Source of the DNA: Nymphaea colorata
Lineage: Eukaryota; Streptophyta; Magnoliopsida; Nymphaeales; Nymphaeaceae
DNA: 64,000 bases
Direction: 5' to 3'
NCBI RefSeq assembly: GCF_008831285.2
Contig: NC_045139.1
Location: 6,852,204 to 6,916,203, forward strand
Positions 1-10,202 of this stretch are shown piece after piece; within the stretch, counting starts at the first letter, position 1, and every line of letters starts with the position of its first letter. Made by a program: the position numbers and the translations under genes. Under the pieces are notes generated by a model. It saw only the letters and a list, made by a program, of their open reading frames with translations. It ran no database searches and was not told the DNA's origin.

Positions 1-1029
1 ATCGGATGATCTTGGTGGTGCTAAATCTGTCAATAGCTTGAAGCAGATGGAAGATGACTCCTCTCACTTTTGATTCCTGAATCTACCAATGACTTCAAGA
101 TGGATAGCCTATTAAGGGTCGTATTTATTATTGTCAGATGTTTGTGATATAATATTCATACTTGGAAGCTTTATCTATAGGCAAAAACTGAACCTATTAT
201 GGTGATTTTAAAGTGATTGAAGCTACTTTTCATGTACAAAATATGCTTTCGGGGTCAAGCCTGCAACCCTTTCCCTACATTCAAAGCCTAGCCGTTCCGT
301 GGCAGGTGCCTTGTGAGTATATTCAGAACGATAGTGTGATAAAAAATAATGTTTTATATCATATTGGTTTGACATAAGATCATATACTTTTACATCTTAA
401 AAATTGAGGGGAATTTGGTTTTGACGATGTTAGAGTACTCATCATGATCTTTTTTTTTTTAATCAAACCAAAGATTTTGTGTAGATCATACCTATATAAG
501 GTAAGGTGGATATCATTTATGAGAAAACAAATTTTGTGAATGTCGGTGTACGTTTAGTGCAAAACAAGTTTTAGCTCATGTAATTCTAACTTAAATATGA
601 ACCTTGAAAAATGAATTGGTTGCTATGGTTGAGCAATCCGATCACGAAAGATTGGACGATTATCTCACTCTCTTTTATTTTGAAGTCCTTCTGCCCAATG
701 CTTTCCTTCTTAGGGGACTAAAAATCTCTAGGCAACGTTCTGACTACTACATAGTTCGCCAAGGTGAGACCGAATATATTTAAGCTGAACAATTGGAAAG
801 AGGGAAGAAAAAGTCATCTGGCAGCATGTGGTTTGTTGATGATGAATCTACAGAAGGATATGAGCCCAATTTAGGTCTTCTAGACAAGATCCTTTTCTTT
901 GCGAATCCGAAAGTTGCATTATGCAACTCAAAGAAAAGTAGATTATTGTAGAGGAACAGAAAGGATGTGTCTTTCACATAAATTAGCAAGTCCTTTTATT
1001 TGTCTCTGCATCATAATGGTAACCATCAT

Positions 1030-1031
<2 letters not shown>
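1..1031. other. AT-rich stretch without a supported gene
   Basis: I see no confident gene, RNA or transposon end here. The only coding-like piece is the stretch near 625-951, listed separately. Poly-T runs and short AT-rich words dominate the rest. Confidence 0.5.
625..951 (+). other. Possible coding relic interrupted by one stop
   Basis: From an ATG at 625 one frame stays open for 52 codons to a TAA at 781-783. The same frame then runs on to a TAG near 949-951, giving a peptide of mixed composition that includes GSMWFVDDESTEGYEPNLG. I recognise no family. It could be a decayed gene or retroposed exon, or simply a chance open stretch, because one stop in about 109 codons is not rare enough to prove coding. 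No splice structure was found that removes the stop. Confidence 0.18.
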
Positions 1032-1105
<74 letters not shown>

Positions 1106-1134
1106 CGAGAGAAAGAGAGAGAAAGAGAGAGAGA
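1032..1134. repeat. (TA)n microsatellite joined to GA-rich tract
   Basis: A pure TA dinucleotide run of about 73 bp (1032-1104) is followed directly by a GA-rich tract to about 1134. The same AT-then-GA compound pattern recurs at 4705, 7135, 44034 (as CT-AT) and 62018. The IYIYIY-type frames in all these tracts are translation artefacts. Confidence 0.97.
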
Positions 1135-2738
1135 CACCAAGATGCCTAACCGTGATAAATTTCAATTTGAACAAAATTTCCCTCATCAGACCATTGGAAA
1201 TGGTGAGGCAACTACAAGCAAGTGCAGGTTATGAGATGGAAATATCTAAGATGAGTTCGGCAAATTATAAACATTCTAAAGCATCTTTCCGACAAATATT
1301 GAAAAGCATTTTCTTTGTACTGGTTTGTGTGAGTTCATCCTACAAAAAGGAATTTATCCAAGACAAAAACATCTCAACAGTTTGAGACAACTAATCTCGC
1401 AAAATTTTGTGAATGAATGTAAGACTCCCTATGCACGTGAAACCTCAAAAGTTCGCTCAGAATGTGGTGTCAAGCGGCGCGCACATAGCATCTAATTATC
1501 ACATGCACTGAATTATGAATCAGCCAATAAGAATAAAGATGATGATGGACTTGATTTTTAATAAAATGCAACTATGTCAAAAATTATCATCAGCCTCGGG
1601 TGTACAAATGAGGTTTGGTGTTTATGTTACGAGCTTGCTTCTTTCTTGTGATTGGGCATATGTGAGCAGAAGCGGACCCAAGGTAGGGTCTGCATGGGCC
1701 TTGGCGCCACTTCAATTTTTTTTTTAATTTTATATGTAAATTTTTAAAAATTTCACTTGTTTTGTATAAAAATTTTGAAAATTGATATTTCAGCCTTAAT
1801 CAAAATTTAAAAACTTTAATTCGGCCCTCCTCATGAAAAAATTATCTGGTTCTCATGGTTAGGTACTTGAATTTTTCTTTCTATTTATAGAGGTTACTAA
1901 ACCTTAAATGAATTGTACCTTAATGAAGCATATGAAAAGCTTATTATGGGCAGAACCTGAGGCTTCCACCCAACACCTCATCCTTTTATGATAGCCTTCT
2001 TTCTTTAAATAAGAAATAAGAAGGTCCAATATTTAGAAATTGGTCATCCATAAATGCAAGGTCGTTATTTTATCTACTGTCAATAGTTTTAGATCTGATC
2101 TCTTAATTAGATATTAATTTTTTTTTATATCCAACGTTTAAAATTGGCTGGCAAAGAAGAGAGTTGTGTACCATTTATCTTAGTTTTTTAGTGCTTGTTG
2201 TCGCCCATCATATTTTGAGAAAGGTGTGGGTGCAACTCATAAACGGCTAGTTTTAATTAGGAATAAACATTTAATAGCATTTTCCGATGAACTTTTCCGA
2301 TCTCTAAATTACCGAATCTTTTAGCGTTAACTTTGGTTGCCTATCTTCACATTGCTTAGAGATTGCACGTATCAGTTGTTTTAAGATCCAATTCCTATCA
2401 AGTAAACGATACAAATTAATTACCTATCGGCCAATTTAGCAGTAAAAGATGGAACAGTAAGAATGTAGATGACTGTCTTCGATGAATTTTTCCAGATTTT
2501 CCATCATAGAAAGGATTTAAAACAAAGAGAAATATAGTATTCATGAGGTAATCGGCGTAGGAGGGTGGGTCCAGATCTGACTACTTTTACCTCCGGAGAG
2601 TGCTAGCCATGTTGCACGTATGCCAACATGCAGCATGGTGTGCATGATCTCTCTTACAAAGCTGGCCCTCTTCCCTTACATTGTCTCCACGTACTCAAAT
2701 TTGGTCGCTTCTTCGTGTCCGTGCCGCGAAAAGCGAAA
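1135..2738. other. Gene-free stretch
   Basis: This holds one copy of a dispersed repeat (1668-1856) and otherwise unremarkable AT-rich DNA. I see no gene, RNA or element end outside that copy. Confidence 0.5.
1668..1856 (+). repeat. Dispersed GGGCC/poly-T repeat, copy 1
   Basis: It starts near an AGCGGACCCAAGG motif, passes through a GGGCCTTGGCGCCACTTCAA block and a poly-T, then continues with TTTCACTTGTTTTGTATA, GATATTTCAGCCTTAATC and CGGCCCTCCTCATG before a TCTGGTTC end. The same block order appears at 6413-6740, 24891-25025 and, inverted, 63634-63812. A weaker inverted relative lies at 11490-11640. The class is unknown; it may be a short non-autonomous element or the end of a larger retroelement. 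Confidence 0.7.
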
Positions 2739-2801
2739 CCACCTCACCCACCCTCCACCTTCAGGTAGGACCACCTCACCCACCCTCCACCTTCAGGTAG
2801 G
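2739..2801 (+). repeat. 32 bp tandem duplication beside a MITE
   Basis: The word CCACCTCACCCACCCTCCAC plus CTTCAGGTAGG occurs at 2739-2769 and again at 2771-2801, with a period of 32 bp. The second copy runs into the left end of the MITE that starts at 2798, so each copy ends with the first bases of the element (TAGG). Confidence 0.95.
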
Positions 2802-3162
2802 GGTGAACACGAGCCGAGTCGAGCTTGCGTTCAGTAAGCTCAAACTCGGCTCGACTAATGAAACCTCAAGCTCGAGAATAGCTCGACGGAAGCAGCTCGA
2901 GCTCAACTTGGCAGTTACGTGTTGAGCTCGAGCTCGACTTGATTAAGGCTCGATAAACTCGTAAACTCATTTGAATATATCGACTTGGTTAAGGCTCGAC
3001 AAACTCAATTAATGCTTAAGCTCAACTCGACAGTTACGTGTTGAGCTTGATTATTTGAGCAAGTCGACTCATGAACTCGAACTCAACTCATTAAGCAAAT
3101 GACTTGGCTCACTCATTAGGAGCCGAGCTTTAAGAAGTAACATGACTAGTTGTTCACCCCTA
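2798..3162. mobile_element. hAT-type MITE rich in AGCTCGAG words
   Basis: This 365 bp foldback element has ends TAGGGGTGAAC at 2798 and GTTCACCCCTA ending at 3162, which is a perfect terminal inverted repeat. The interior is a degenerate series of GAGCTCGAG / CTCGACTTG words on both strands. Flanking 8-mers are CCTTCAGG (2790-2797) and CCTTGATG (3163-3170), a 6/8 match expected of an aged 8 bp target duplication. The TAGGGGTG terminus and 8 bp duplication are typical of non-autonomous hAT elements. No transposase is present. Confidence 0.85.
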
Positions 3163-3576
3163 CCTTGATGGTCCAAAGTTGTTTCAGGACTGCATATTCC
3201 TACGATACGCCCAAGATTTATTTGGCGACAATTTTACATCAAATAAATGGAAAATTTATTTAGTTTCAAGATAATTCTTCTCTCAAAGTTCTGTGATGTC
3301 CTGTTGAGTGTTTTAATATGGATTTAACGTGATATATTACTGTAATATTACCATCCGAGTGTTTGGTAGGGAGAAAGAAAACCAGGGATTAGGTGTCTCG
3401 TGATGGCCGCACTTTTCAATTTATTCCGTCGCAAAGGACCCACAAAGCCCACCGGCTGAATTTTCCAAGAACGGTCTTAAGACTTCTGGTGCTGGTCTTG
3501 TGTGTGCTCCAGATCGTGGTCTTCTCTCCTTCTTCCCGTCTGTGTGCGGTACAGAGGAGATCCTGTCAGGCCTGTG

Positions 3577-3587
3577 TATATATAAAT
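3577..3587 (+). promoter_or_regulatory. TATA box of the first arabinogalactan-peptide gene
   Basis: A TATATAAATA match lies about 120 bp before the chosen ATG at 3704. That would put the transcription start near 3610 and leave a 5' UTR of roughly 90 nt. Confidence 0.6.
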
Positions 3588-3703
3588 AATGGCTCCTTCC
3601 CTTTCAATGGAGCAGCAGCAGAGGGTGGAAGAGGGAGATTGGAGACGCATTGATCGGTAAGTTGTTCCTTTTCTTTTCTTCCTTTGCCCATCTTCTTCCA
3701 GCC

Positions 3704-3946
3704 ATGGCCAAGCTCTCTGCTTCATTCTGGAGGTCCGCATTGTTGGTGGCGATGTCTGCCCTCATCCTGGCAGTATCTGCGTCTGCGTCCACATCACACG
3801 CTTCGAGCCCGGGCTCTCATCCGCAACCTGCGCCACCAAGTAACCCACCAATTAGCGGCGCCGCTGCGGTGGCCGACTCTTCCCTGTTTCCTCTCTCTGT
3901 CGCCGCTGCATTCTCGGCCTTCTTCGCTTTGTTTCTCTTCCATTGA
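3704..3946 (+). CDS. Arabinogalactan peptide (GPI-anchored, 80 aa)
   Basis: The product is a short secreted peptide. From the ATG at 3704 there is a basic N-terminus (MAKLSASFWR), a hydrophobic signal sequence with likely cleavage after ...LAVSASA, and a mature region rich in Ala, Ser and Pro (HPQPAPPSNPP). A small-residue stretch (SGAAAVADSS) then suits a GPI omega site, before a hydrophobic C-terminus ending FFALFLFH. Signal peptide, short Pro/Ala/Ser core and GPI tail is the layout of plant AG-peptides, whose prolines are hydroxylated and carry arabinogalactan at the plasma membrane and wall. The upstream in-frame ATG at 3650 reads a Phe-rich leader that spoils the signal peptide, so 3704 is preferred. 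It lacks the His-rich mature start of its three downstream relatives and is the most distant of the four. No intron is seen. Confidence 0.75.
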   Translation: MAKLSASFWRSALLVAMSALILAVSASASTSHASSPGSHPQPAPPSNPPISGAAAVADSSLFPLSVAAAFSAFFALFLFH

Positions 3947-4180
3947 TTGTGCGGAGCCATGGGGATTGATCGCCTTCCATTGGCGTGGCCTGTGTCAAAA
4001 CGTCGTTGATTTCATTTGAATGTATATTTTCTGTGCAGATTTGATGTTGGTATAGTGTGATTTTTGCCCCTTGCACACTGTGTTTCCGTTTCGATCTGTT
4101 TTGACAGGGGAATTCTTGTTACTGTGATCTTTGTCTCTTCTTCTTTTGGTCTTGTGGGTATGATTTTTGTTGAGAATCAA

Positions 4181-4186
4181 AATAAA
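4181..4186 (+). terminator. Candidate poly(A) signal
   Basis: An AATAAA hexamer lies about 235 nt after the stop of the 3704-3946 gene, within the usual 3' UTR range. It sits in AT-rich DNA, so chance occurrence is possible. Confidence 0.35.
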
Positions 4187-4702
4187 AATGTAATTCAAAA
4201 TTTCATCAATATCTCTCCCTCTCTCTCTCTCTCGCTGGCATGTGCACATTTTCTTGTCTAAGAAATTGAAAGAGAACTACAGAAAAAATTCAAGTTCAAA
4301 AGTTTAACGTGATTCAACTTTGAAAGCCTTCAATTTGACGACTGCTCACCGCCTATGATGATATTGATGGATGGAAGGAAACTTTTCGAAATATCTAGAT
4401 GCAGTTTCGAAAACTCCACTCTTTAACAAGAATTTGAATGGTCCAAATATAACACATGGTTGAGAATTTGGGAATTGGAGACTTCAGTTACCATCTTTTA
4501 TATTTTCAAATCATCTTCAGAGATCGTTCTTTTTTATAAAAAGATATCCAACGATCATTTCCTACAGAAAGTTTAGCGTTAAAAATTGATCCCGATATTA
4601 ATATTTTCAAATAAACAACTTTTATACCTTTAGAGGAAGGCTGTCACTTGGGATGCGAGACATAAATAGGTTTCAAATGTTTATAAGTTTTAGCTGTTAC
4701 AA

Positions 4703-4704
<2 letters not shown>

Positions 4705-4785
<81 letters not shown>
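4705..4785. repeat. Compound (AT)n(AG)n microsatellite
   Basis: A pure AT run (4705-4753) passes without interruption into a pure AG run (to 4785). Confidence 0.97.
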
Positions 4786-4788
<3 letters not shown>

Positions 4789-4829
4789 ATTGGTAAGCCC
4801 CAATTGGATAATTGACAACTCACAAGCTT

Positions 4830-4990
4830 AGTTGAGTTCAAACGAGCCGGGCATTACTAGCACTTTTGTTTACTTGACTAAGTTCATTTCCTTTAACTCA
4901 ACTCGTTTATTAAATGAGTCAAGCTTGAGTCTAGTTTAACAAACAAGTTCGAGTCAACCCGACATTGGCTCGACTCATTGAACAACCTTA
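4830..4990. repeat. Eroded relative of the 2.8 kb MITE
   Basis: Words such as GAGTTCAAACGAGCCGGGC, TTTAACTCAACTCG, GAGTCAAGCTTGAGTC and ACATTGGCTCGACTCATTGA echo the interior of the element at 2798-3162. No clean terminal repeat or target duplication remains. Confidence 0.45.
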
Positions 4991-5278
4991 GTATATATTT
5001 TATCATGAAAAGTATACTTCAGAGTTTGATTAATCAATCTTACATTGTTACACATCATCATTTATAAAATGGAAGAAATGTTATTTTTCTGGATTTTCAT
5101 ATTTTCACTAACTTTAATATCATAAAATTGTTTTTTCAGACAAAAAATTGAAATGATCTGGATTACGGCATTCAAACAAATGGGTTGATCAGTGGCATTT
5201 TCTCAATCATCTTAAAAAATCCTGTTAAGAACCTAATGAGCTTCTATATCACCAAAATATTGTAGCCTATGACAGACT

Positions 5279-5280
<2 letters not shown>

Positions 5281-5353
<73 letters not shown>
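5281..5353. repeat. (AT)n microsatellite
   Basis: An uninterrupted 73 bp AT dinucleotide run. Confidence 0.97.
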
Positions 5354-5354
<1 letters not shown>

Positions 5355-6373
5355 CAATTATGTGGTCAACGAATTAGCTGTGTTTGAGTGACGACACCTG
5401 CATAAAAAGCTGCTTTGAAAACAAAATTGGTTTTGTGAAAAAAAATAAATTTAAAAAAAATAAAAAAATGGTTTATGATGGCACACCTAAATATCGTTTT
5501 TTTTTTAAATAATGTGGGAGGTAAAAATAAATAAAATAAAATTTTAAAAAATTTTAACAAGTAAGAGAGCCATGGCCCAGCTAGCCCCCTGTTTGTCATT
5601 CTGTTGTTTGTGTTTTACTTTAATGGTCTTGAGTTTTACATTTGTCAAATCTTACATTGTTTGGCAAGGTTCATCTCTTTTGCGGATATTTAGAAAAATC
5701 CAACATTTTATAGCTTCATTAGTAAAAATTATTTATTTACGCTACAAAAGGAAAACACATTTGATTAGGACATTGGATTGAATTCGCTTTTTAAGAAATG
5801 ATAGTGAATCAGATTTGGATTCGGTTTCAAATAAATATTCGACTAGATAATATGAAGCACTAAATATTGCCAAATAAAATATTCTACAACCAATGTTCAT
5901 ATATTTTAAAAGCCGATCCTTAACATTTCCATCCAGAACATAATGCAAATATCCAAACTTAGACATTCAAATCTGATTTTAAAAGCGGATTGTAGATCGC
6001 ATTCAGTTGTGAATTCAAAAGTGAAATATGGATATTACATAGACTTTTCTTCATTTGAATTTAAATGTGAATGAATATGTGAACATATGTCAAAGGTACA
6101 TTCGATTAGAAACTGATCCATTGAAGCCCTATAACAAAGTTATATGCAAGCTCGCCCGTGGGGTTTATAATTCTGGGCACCTTGTTGCTGGTCCTATTTC
6201 TATAGAATAGATAACTAGTATGTGTTTGCGTGTCCAGAGTCATGTAGTTCATTTGAAGACATGCAGTAGACATAGACAGTTGAGAAAAAAAGAATGAGGA
6301 AACAGTGATAGACTTTTTTCTTTTTTGTCTCAACCGTCCATCACAATAGATCGAATGATTCACATGAATAAGC

Positions 6374-6376
<3 letters not shown>

Positions 6377-6412
<36 letters not shown>
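6377..6412. repeat. (AT)n microsatellite
   Basis: A 36 bp AT run that directly abuts the left end of the dispersed repeat starting at 6413. Confidence 0.95.
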
Positions 6413-6414
<2 letters not shown>

Positions 6415-6740
6415 TAGAGCCAAAGGGGGGCCACATAGGCCTTAGCCCCACTTCATTTTTTTTTTTTAAAAAAAAATTAGATATATATTGGGTAGAGCCA
6501 AGGGGGGGCTGCATTTTTTTTTTAAAAAAAAAATTAGATATATATTGGGTAGAGCCAAGGGGGGCTGCATAGGCCTTAGCCCCACTTCAATTTTTTTTAA
6601 AAAAAAATTACATGTAACTTTTAGAAAAATTCACTTGTTTCATATAAAAATTTTGAAAATGATATTTCGGCCTTAATCAAAATTTAGAAACTTTAATGCG
6701 GCCCCTCTCATGAAAAATTTCTTGTTTCGCCCCTGTCTCC
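6413..6740 (+). repeat. Dispersed repeat copy 2 with triplicated left end
   Basis: The left block (GGTAGAGCCAAGGGGGGC, GCATAGGCCTTAGCCCCAC, poly-T/poly-A, TTAGATATATATTG) is present three times in tandem, starting near 6413, 6490 and 6548. The middle copy lacks the GGCCTTAGCCCCAC part. The third continues into the full element (TTTCATATAAAAATTTTGA, GATATTTCGGCCTTAATC, GCGGCCCCTCTCATG, TTGTTTCGCCCC). It is about 80% like copy 1 by eye. The local triplication is unique to this copy. Confidence 0.75.
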
Positions 6741-7130
6741 ATGTAAATAAATAGTTATGTTACAAAGATCGTGGACTGTTTGAGTTGGTAAAGAATTCAG
6801 TCGTAGATATGGTTCTCGGGTTTTATTTGTGAGGTTTTTCTTGAGTGTTTTTTGGTAAAATTGTTTTTTTTTTTTTAAGTGTCAAGAAAATGTTGGAGTT
6901 TTTTTTCAAAATAAAAAATGTTAAGTAAAAGTAGAATAAGAAAAACAAACGAAATAAATTTAAAGTTAAGTGTGTGGACACCAAAACCGAGCGTGCTTTA
7001 GAGTTTTGATTATTTTCTCTTCGATGACGTCGAAGCAGCGACATCTTGACCGTGCTAATAATGTTTCATGATCTAATTCAGAAAAAGCTCGTCGAGCTCT
7101 GAAAGTCGCATGCATCATGCCGTAAAGTAC

Positions 7131-7134
<4 letters not shown>

Positions 7135-7214
<80 letters not shown>
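7135..7214. repeat. Compound (TA)n(GA)n microsatellite
   Basis: A TA run (7135-7174) is followed by a GA run (7174-7214). It lies inside unit A at a place where unit C has only CTGCATATATATAAGC, so it expanded after the duplication. Confidence 0.95.
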
Positions 7215-7216
<2 letters not shown>

Positions 7217-7388
7217 CTTGTCAAAGTCCACTTGGATCGGCACAATACATTAAGAATTGGATTTGGCTTGGATTTAGAACAAGATCTTAGAAACAAAGCA
7301 AGTAGATTTCCAAAGGTGTCCTTTCCTTATAGAGAGGCGCCTGAGAATCTATCGCATTAGTGGCAGTTCCAATTATGCAACGGCATTC

Positions 7389-7392
<4 letters not shown>

Positions 7393-7421
<29 letters not shown>
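7393..7421. repeat. (AT)n microsatellite
   Basis: A 29 bp AT run inside unit A. Confidence 0.95.
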
Positions 7422-7424
<3 letters not shown>

Positions 7425-8127
7425 CCGTTTAGCAAAATGCGATCACAGATGTGAGATTTACATAGTTGGTTTGGCAAAAATTGCGTTCTAAATCATTGGA
7501 GTCCAATGAGACGCATCCATGATTTCATAACATTAGTTGAAAGATCAATTCTGATATAAACTGATACGTAAGCTAAAAGTTTGGTGTTTAGAATATTGGT
7601 TGGTCAATAATATCAGCCACGTAGATCATATATATGAGGTCAAAATTGGTTAAAACTTCTTGAGGCATTGAGATTTCAAGTAGAGATGGTTTTCTAGTAG
7701 AAGTTATCCCTAAGAGGCTCTTAGAAGGCGTTTGATCACAAGAAAAACATTGCAGTTTTTGAATGCATGCTCTTAACTAAAACGCATAATCCATGAAACC
7801 ATATTCTTGTTTCAGAAAACATTGTGTAACTATATTGTTGTTCACTATTAAAACGAAACATGGCATTCTACAACCATGTGTTTAAGAAACAAAGTGTTCC
7901 TCTTATCAAAAGCACTAAAAGGACAGATATTGTATTCTGTTGTTGTTCTATCGAAATCCAGTTCTTTATGTATTTAGCTGAACTGTTCTTATAGCTTCTT
8001 TTTAAACCTCATCCAATTGTTCATTACTTTAAACATTGGCTTCATGTCCAGCTAAGGTCAATTGTGCCCACTTATAGGAAGAGACAGCTGGTTATTGAGT
8101 CACCAAAATCATAAATGTGTACTGTAA

Positions 8128-8338
8128 AGGGGCGTTCGGTTGCAGAAACACTAACACAGTATTTCATAAATTTGTCATACAAATTGGAGTGGATTCCTAT
8201 AAGACTAGAACACGGAGTTTCATGAATCTATCATAATCTTTAAGACAAATTTATAAAACTCCGAGTTCCATGAATCTACTACAATCATTAAGACAAATTT
8301 ACAAAACTTTGTGCTAATTTCCCTGTCGCCAAACAGAA
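8128..8338. mobile_element. Tourist-like MITE in unit A
   Basis: This is a segment of about 210 bp with imperfect inverted ends: GGGGCGTTCGGTTGCAG on the left, and on the right the complement of GTTCTGTTTGGCGACAG. Inside are two similar blocks, ATGAATCTATCATAATC and ATGAATCTACTACAATC, each followed by a TTAAGACAAATTTA-type word. Unit C has the corresponding site without the insert: GTACTTGTTGGACATTT near 14238 against GTACTGTAA, element, ACTTATTGGACATTT here. The GGGGCGTTYGG end resembles PIF/Harbinger (Tourist) MITEs. The class is tentative because the target duplication is not clean. Confidence 0.72.
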
Positions 8339-9040
8339 CTTATTGGACATTTCAAACTTGAAGGGCAAGTGGCACCAGGCCGTGTGAAAACAAGGCCATG
8401 AAAAAACTTTAAACAACAAGATGTAAGGTCGGGATTTGATCTGGAGGTCTTCAACTTAAATATTCTCCCAATGAAAACTTGTTCAAAAGTCTTTCTTTGT
8501 CGCAACCAAGAAACTTCAAATCCTGCATGTTTCGATGATGAGCTAATTATGTTATCATTTGCCACATAAAAGGAATAACCTCGTGGTGCTTCGCCAGAAA
8601 ATTTGAGAGATGCTGTAACATTTTAATAATGTGATTCTGTTCTACTCGCATTTGCCAAAGGATCAAGCAAATGCTCACGCACAGGCACATCAATATCTCG
8701 GATATTATTCGATGGCCAATTCAAGCGAACCTGACCAGCAATTGAATCACACAAAGATTTTTTTTTTCTTGCTCGATCAATGGATGTCATTTCCTGACAC
8801 AGAAAATGAATTTGAAGAACCAATTCATATTCAAACCCTACACCAAGTGCGGCTACAGCTGCAACTGGTCCAAAAGTCATGTGCTTACCTTCCAAACAGT
8901 TGCATTGCGTGCTTGAGATGGTCATATTCGGAAATTAAATACTCACATTACTTCGATGATGCACATCTTAAATCACAAGCTTCTGTATGGATTCCCAGTT
9001 ACCAACTTATTTTATGTGCCTAAGGTCAATGCATCGCCAC

Positions 9041-9047
9041 TATAAAT
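9041..9047 (+). promoter_or_regulatory. TATA box of arabinogalactan-peptide gene A
   Basis: TATAAAT follows a GCATCGCCAC block that is conserved in unit C. It lies about 150 bp before the chosen ATG at 9193 and about 20 bp before the upstream in-frame ATG at 9061, so a typical start site would fall downstream of that upstream ATG. Confidence 0.6.
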
Positions 9048-9192
9048 GTCTACTGGAAGCATGAAAGTCTCCCTCAAGAGACAGGAACAAAGCGAACCAG
9101 TGATCCTTGGAGGTGCAAGAAGTTCTACTACACCCTCTTCTTGCTCTTCTTGGTTCATTGGGCTCAGCTTCATCTTGAACAGATCTACCCAG

Positions 9193-9444
9193 ATGGCTCA
9201 GGCTTCTTCTCTTAGTGCTAGACTGTTGGTGCTCATGGTGTTCATTAGCTTGGCATGCTCATGCTTGGTCTCTGCTCATGAGGGCCATGACCATGACCAT
9301 GCACAGGCCCCTGCCTCCATCCCCCCCTCAAGCGGTAACGATAACCATGCCACAAGCGGCGTTGCTGCTCTCGCCTCCTTTGCTCTTCATCCCCTGATCA
9401 TGGCGCTGCTGCTTCCTCTGATGGGGCGCATTCTGGTTTTCTGA
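9193..9444 (+). CDS. His-rich arabinogalactan peptide, copy A (83 aa)
   Basis: The signal peptide is MAQASSLSARLLVLMVFISL... with likely cleavage after ...SCLVSA. The mature start is strongly His/Asp-rich (HEGHDHDHAQAPAS). A short Pro/Ser segment (IPPSSG), small residues and a hydrophobic GPI-type tail (HPLIMALLLPLMGRILVF) follow. By family knowledge this would be a plasma-membrane or wall AG-peptide, and the HxH pattern could bind metal ions (inference). The frame is also open upstream to ATGs at 9046 and 9061, giving a 49-residue N-extension that would bury the signal peptide. The TATA position favours 9193. It is the first of three tandem copies and has the longest mature part. An alternative label is simply a small secreted His-rich peptide. 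Confidence 0.75.
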   Translation: MAQASSLSARLLVLMVFISLACSCLVSAHEGHDHDHAQAPASIPPSSGNDNHATSGVAALASFALHPLIMALLLPLMGRILVF

Positions 9445-10202
9445 TGAAATCTGCGTCACTTTTTTATTTGTGAGCTGAAGTTTGGTACTTCCAATAATGG
9501 TCACTCTGGTGCAGATGTCTCTGTCGACTGCTTGTTCTGTATTTGGTTGCAGTGGTCAATCTGCTTTGCTTCCATTAATTCATAATGTTCTTTTAAGTGC
9601 GCCTATTAATGGACAATTTGCTTCCGAAAACTTCTTTTATATCGCGAATATTTTTTGCAGATGACAGCTCCCTTTAGGGGAGTCCGTTTACTACAGACAA
9701 TGATCCATGTACGTTCATCATTGGATATTTGTCTATGAATGAAAAACCATGAATGGAGATCCATGAACCAAAAAAAAAAAAGTCCACCGTGTGTGAATAG
9801 AACAAACAAATATAGTCAATTTTTAACAAATAACAAAATTTATGTTTCTTTATTACTGTGGCCAAATCTTTAAGTACGCTTCTGAAAAATTCTCCCATGT
9901 TAGGTACAAATTCTGGGTGGTGTCATTGATTTATGTGCAAACTTATTAGGATTTGATTCCTCGGCAGGTTGTTCGAGGAACTAAAAAGTTAAAGATGTCA
10001 ATGGAATATTGGATTGGAATTGGATATTCAACTAAACTTGTTTAAATAAGTCTGACATAGAACAACAAAATTAACAGTTGACCAAGAAATTAGATAAAAC
10101 TAGTTTTAAAAATGACATCCAATTGAACTTAGATTCATTCTTAAATAAAGTACCTGACAGTTCAGAGTTTGTAGACAATTGAGTTGGGATCCACAAGTTC
10201 TT

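Larger units (their letters stand above)
3947..6950. other. Gene-free spacer rich in microsatellites
   Basis: It contains the 3' UTR of the preceding gene, three AT microsatellites (4705-4753, 5281-5353, 6377-6412), an eroded MITE relative (4830-4990) and the triplicated dispersed repeat at 6413-6740. About 5790-6090 is a degenerate series of GGATTCGG / AAATCTGA words resembling the interior of the 26.4 kb MITE. No coding frame is supported. Confidence 0.55.
6950..9700 (+). repeat. Duplicated unit A of the arabinogalactan-peptide array
   Basis: Blocks in this stretch recur in the same order in units B (11650-13330) and C (13480-16030). They are a CATGATCTAATTMAGAA...CATGCATCATGCC block (shared with C), an AAGCTAAAAGTTTGGTGTTT block, a GATTTCAAGTAG block, a TCGGGATTTGAT...GAGGTCTTCAACTT block (about 8430), an ATCAATGG...ATTTCCTGACAC block (about 8780), and the gene itself. 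The limits are approximate because homology fades outward. Unit A carries microsatellites and a MITE that the other units lack. Confidence 0.8.

Noticed and set aside
1029-1385. 118-codon frame starting in the AT repeat (IYIYIY...)
   Set aside because: It is translation of a TA microsatellite plus GA-rich DNA; similar artefacts occur at every AT tract.
3393-3653. 86-codon frame upstream of the first AG-peptide gene
   Set aside because: It spans the TATA box and 5' UTR of the 3704 gene, has no family features and is best read as promoter DNA.
8631-9023. 130-codon frame upstream of AG-peptide copy A
   Set aside because: The paralogous stretches in units B and C do not keep this frame open, so it is a chance frame in the duplicated promoter.
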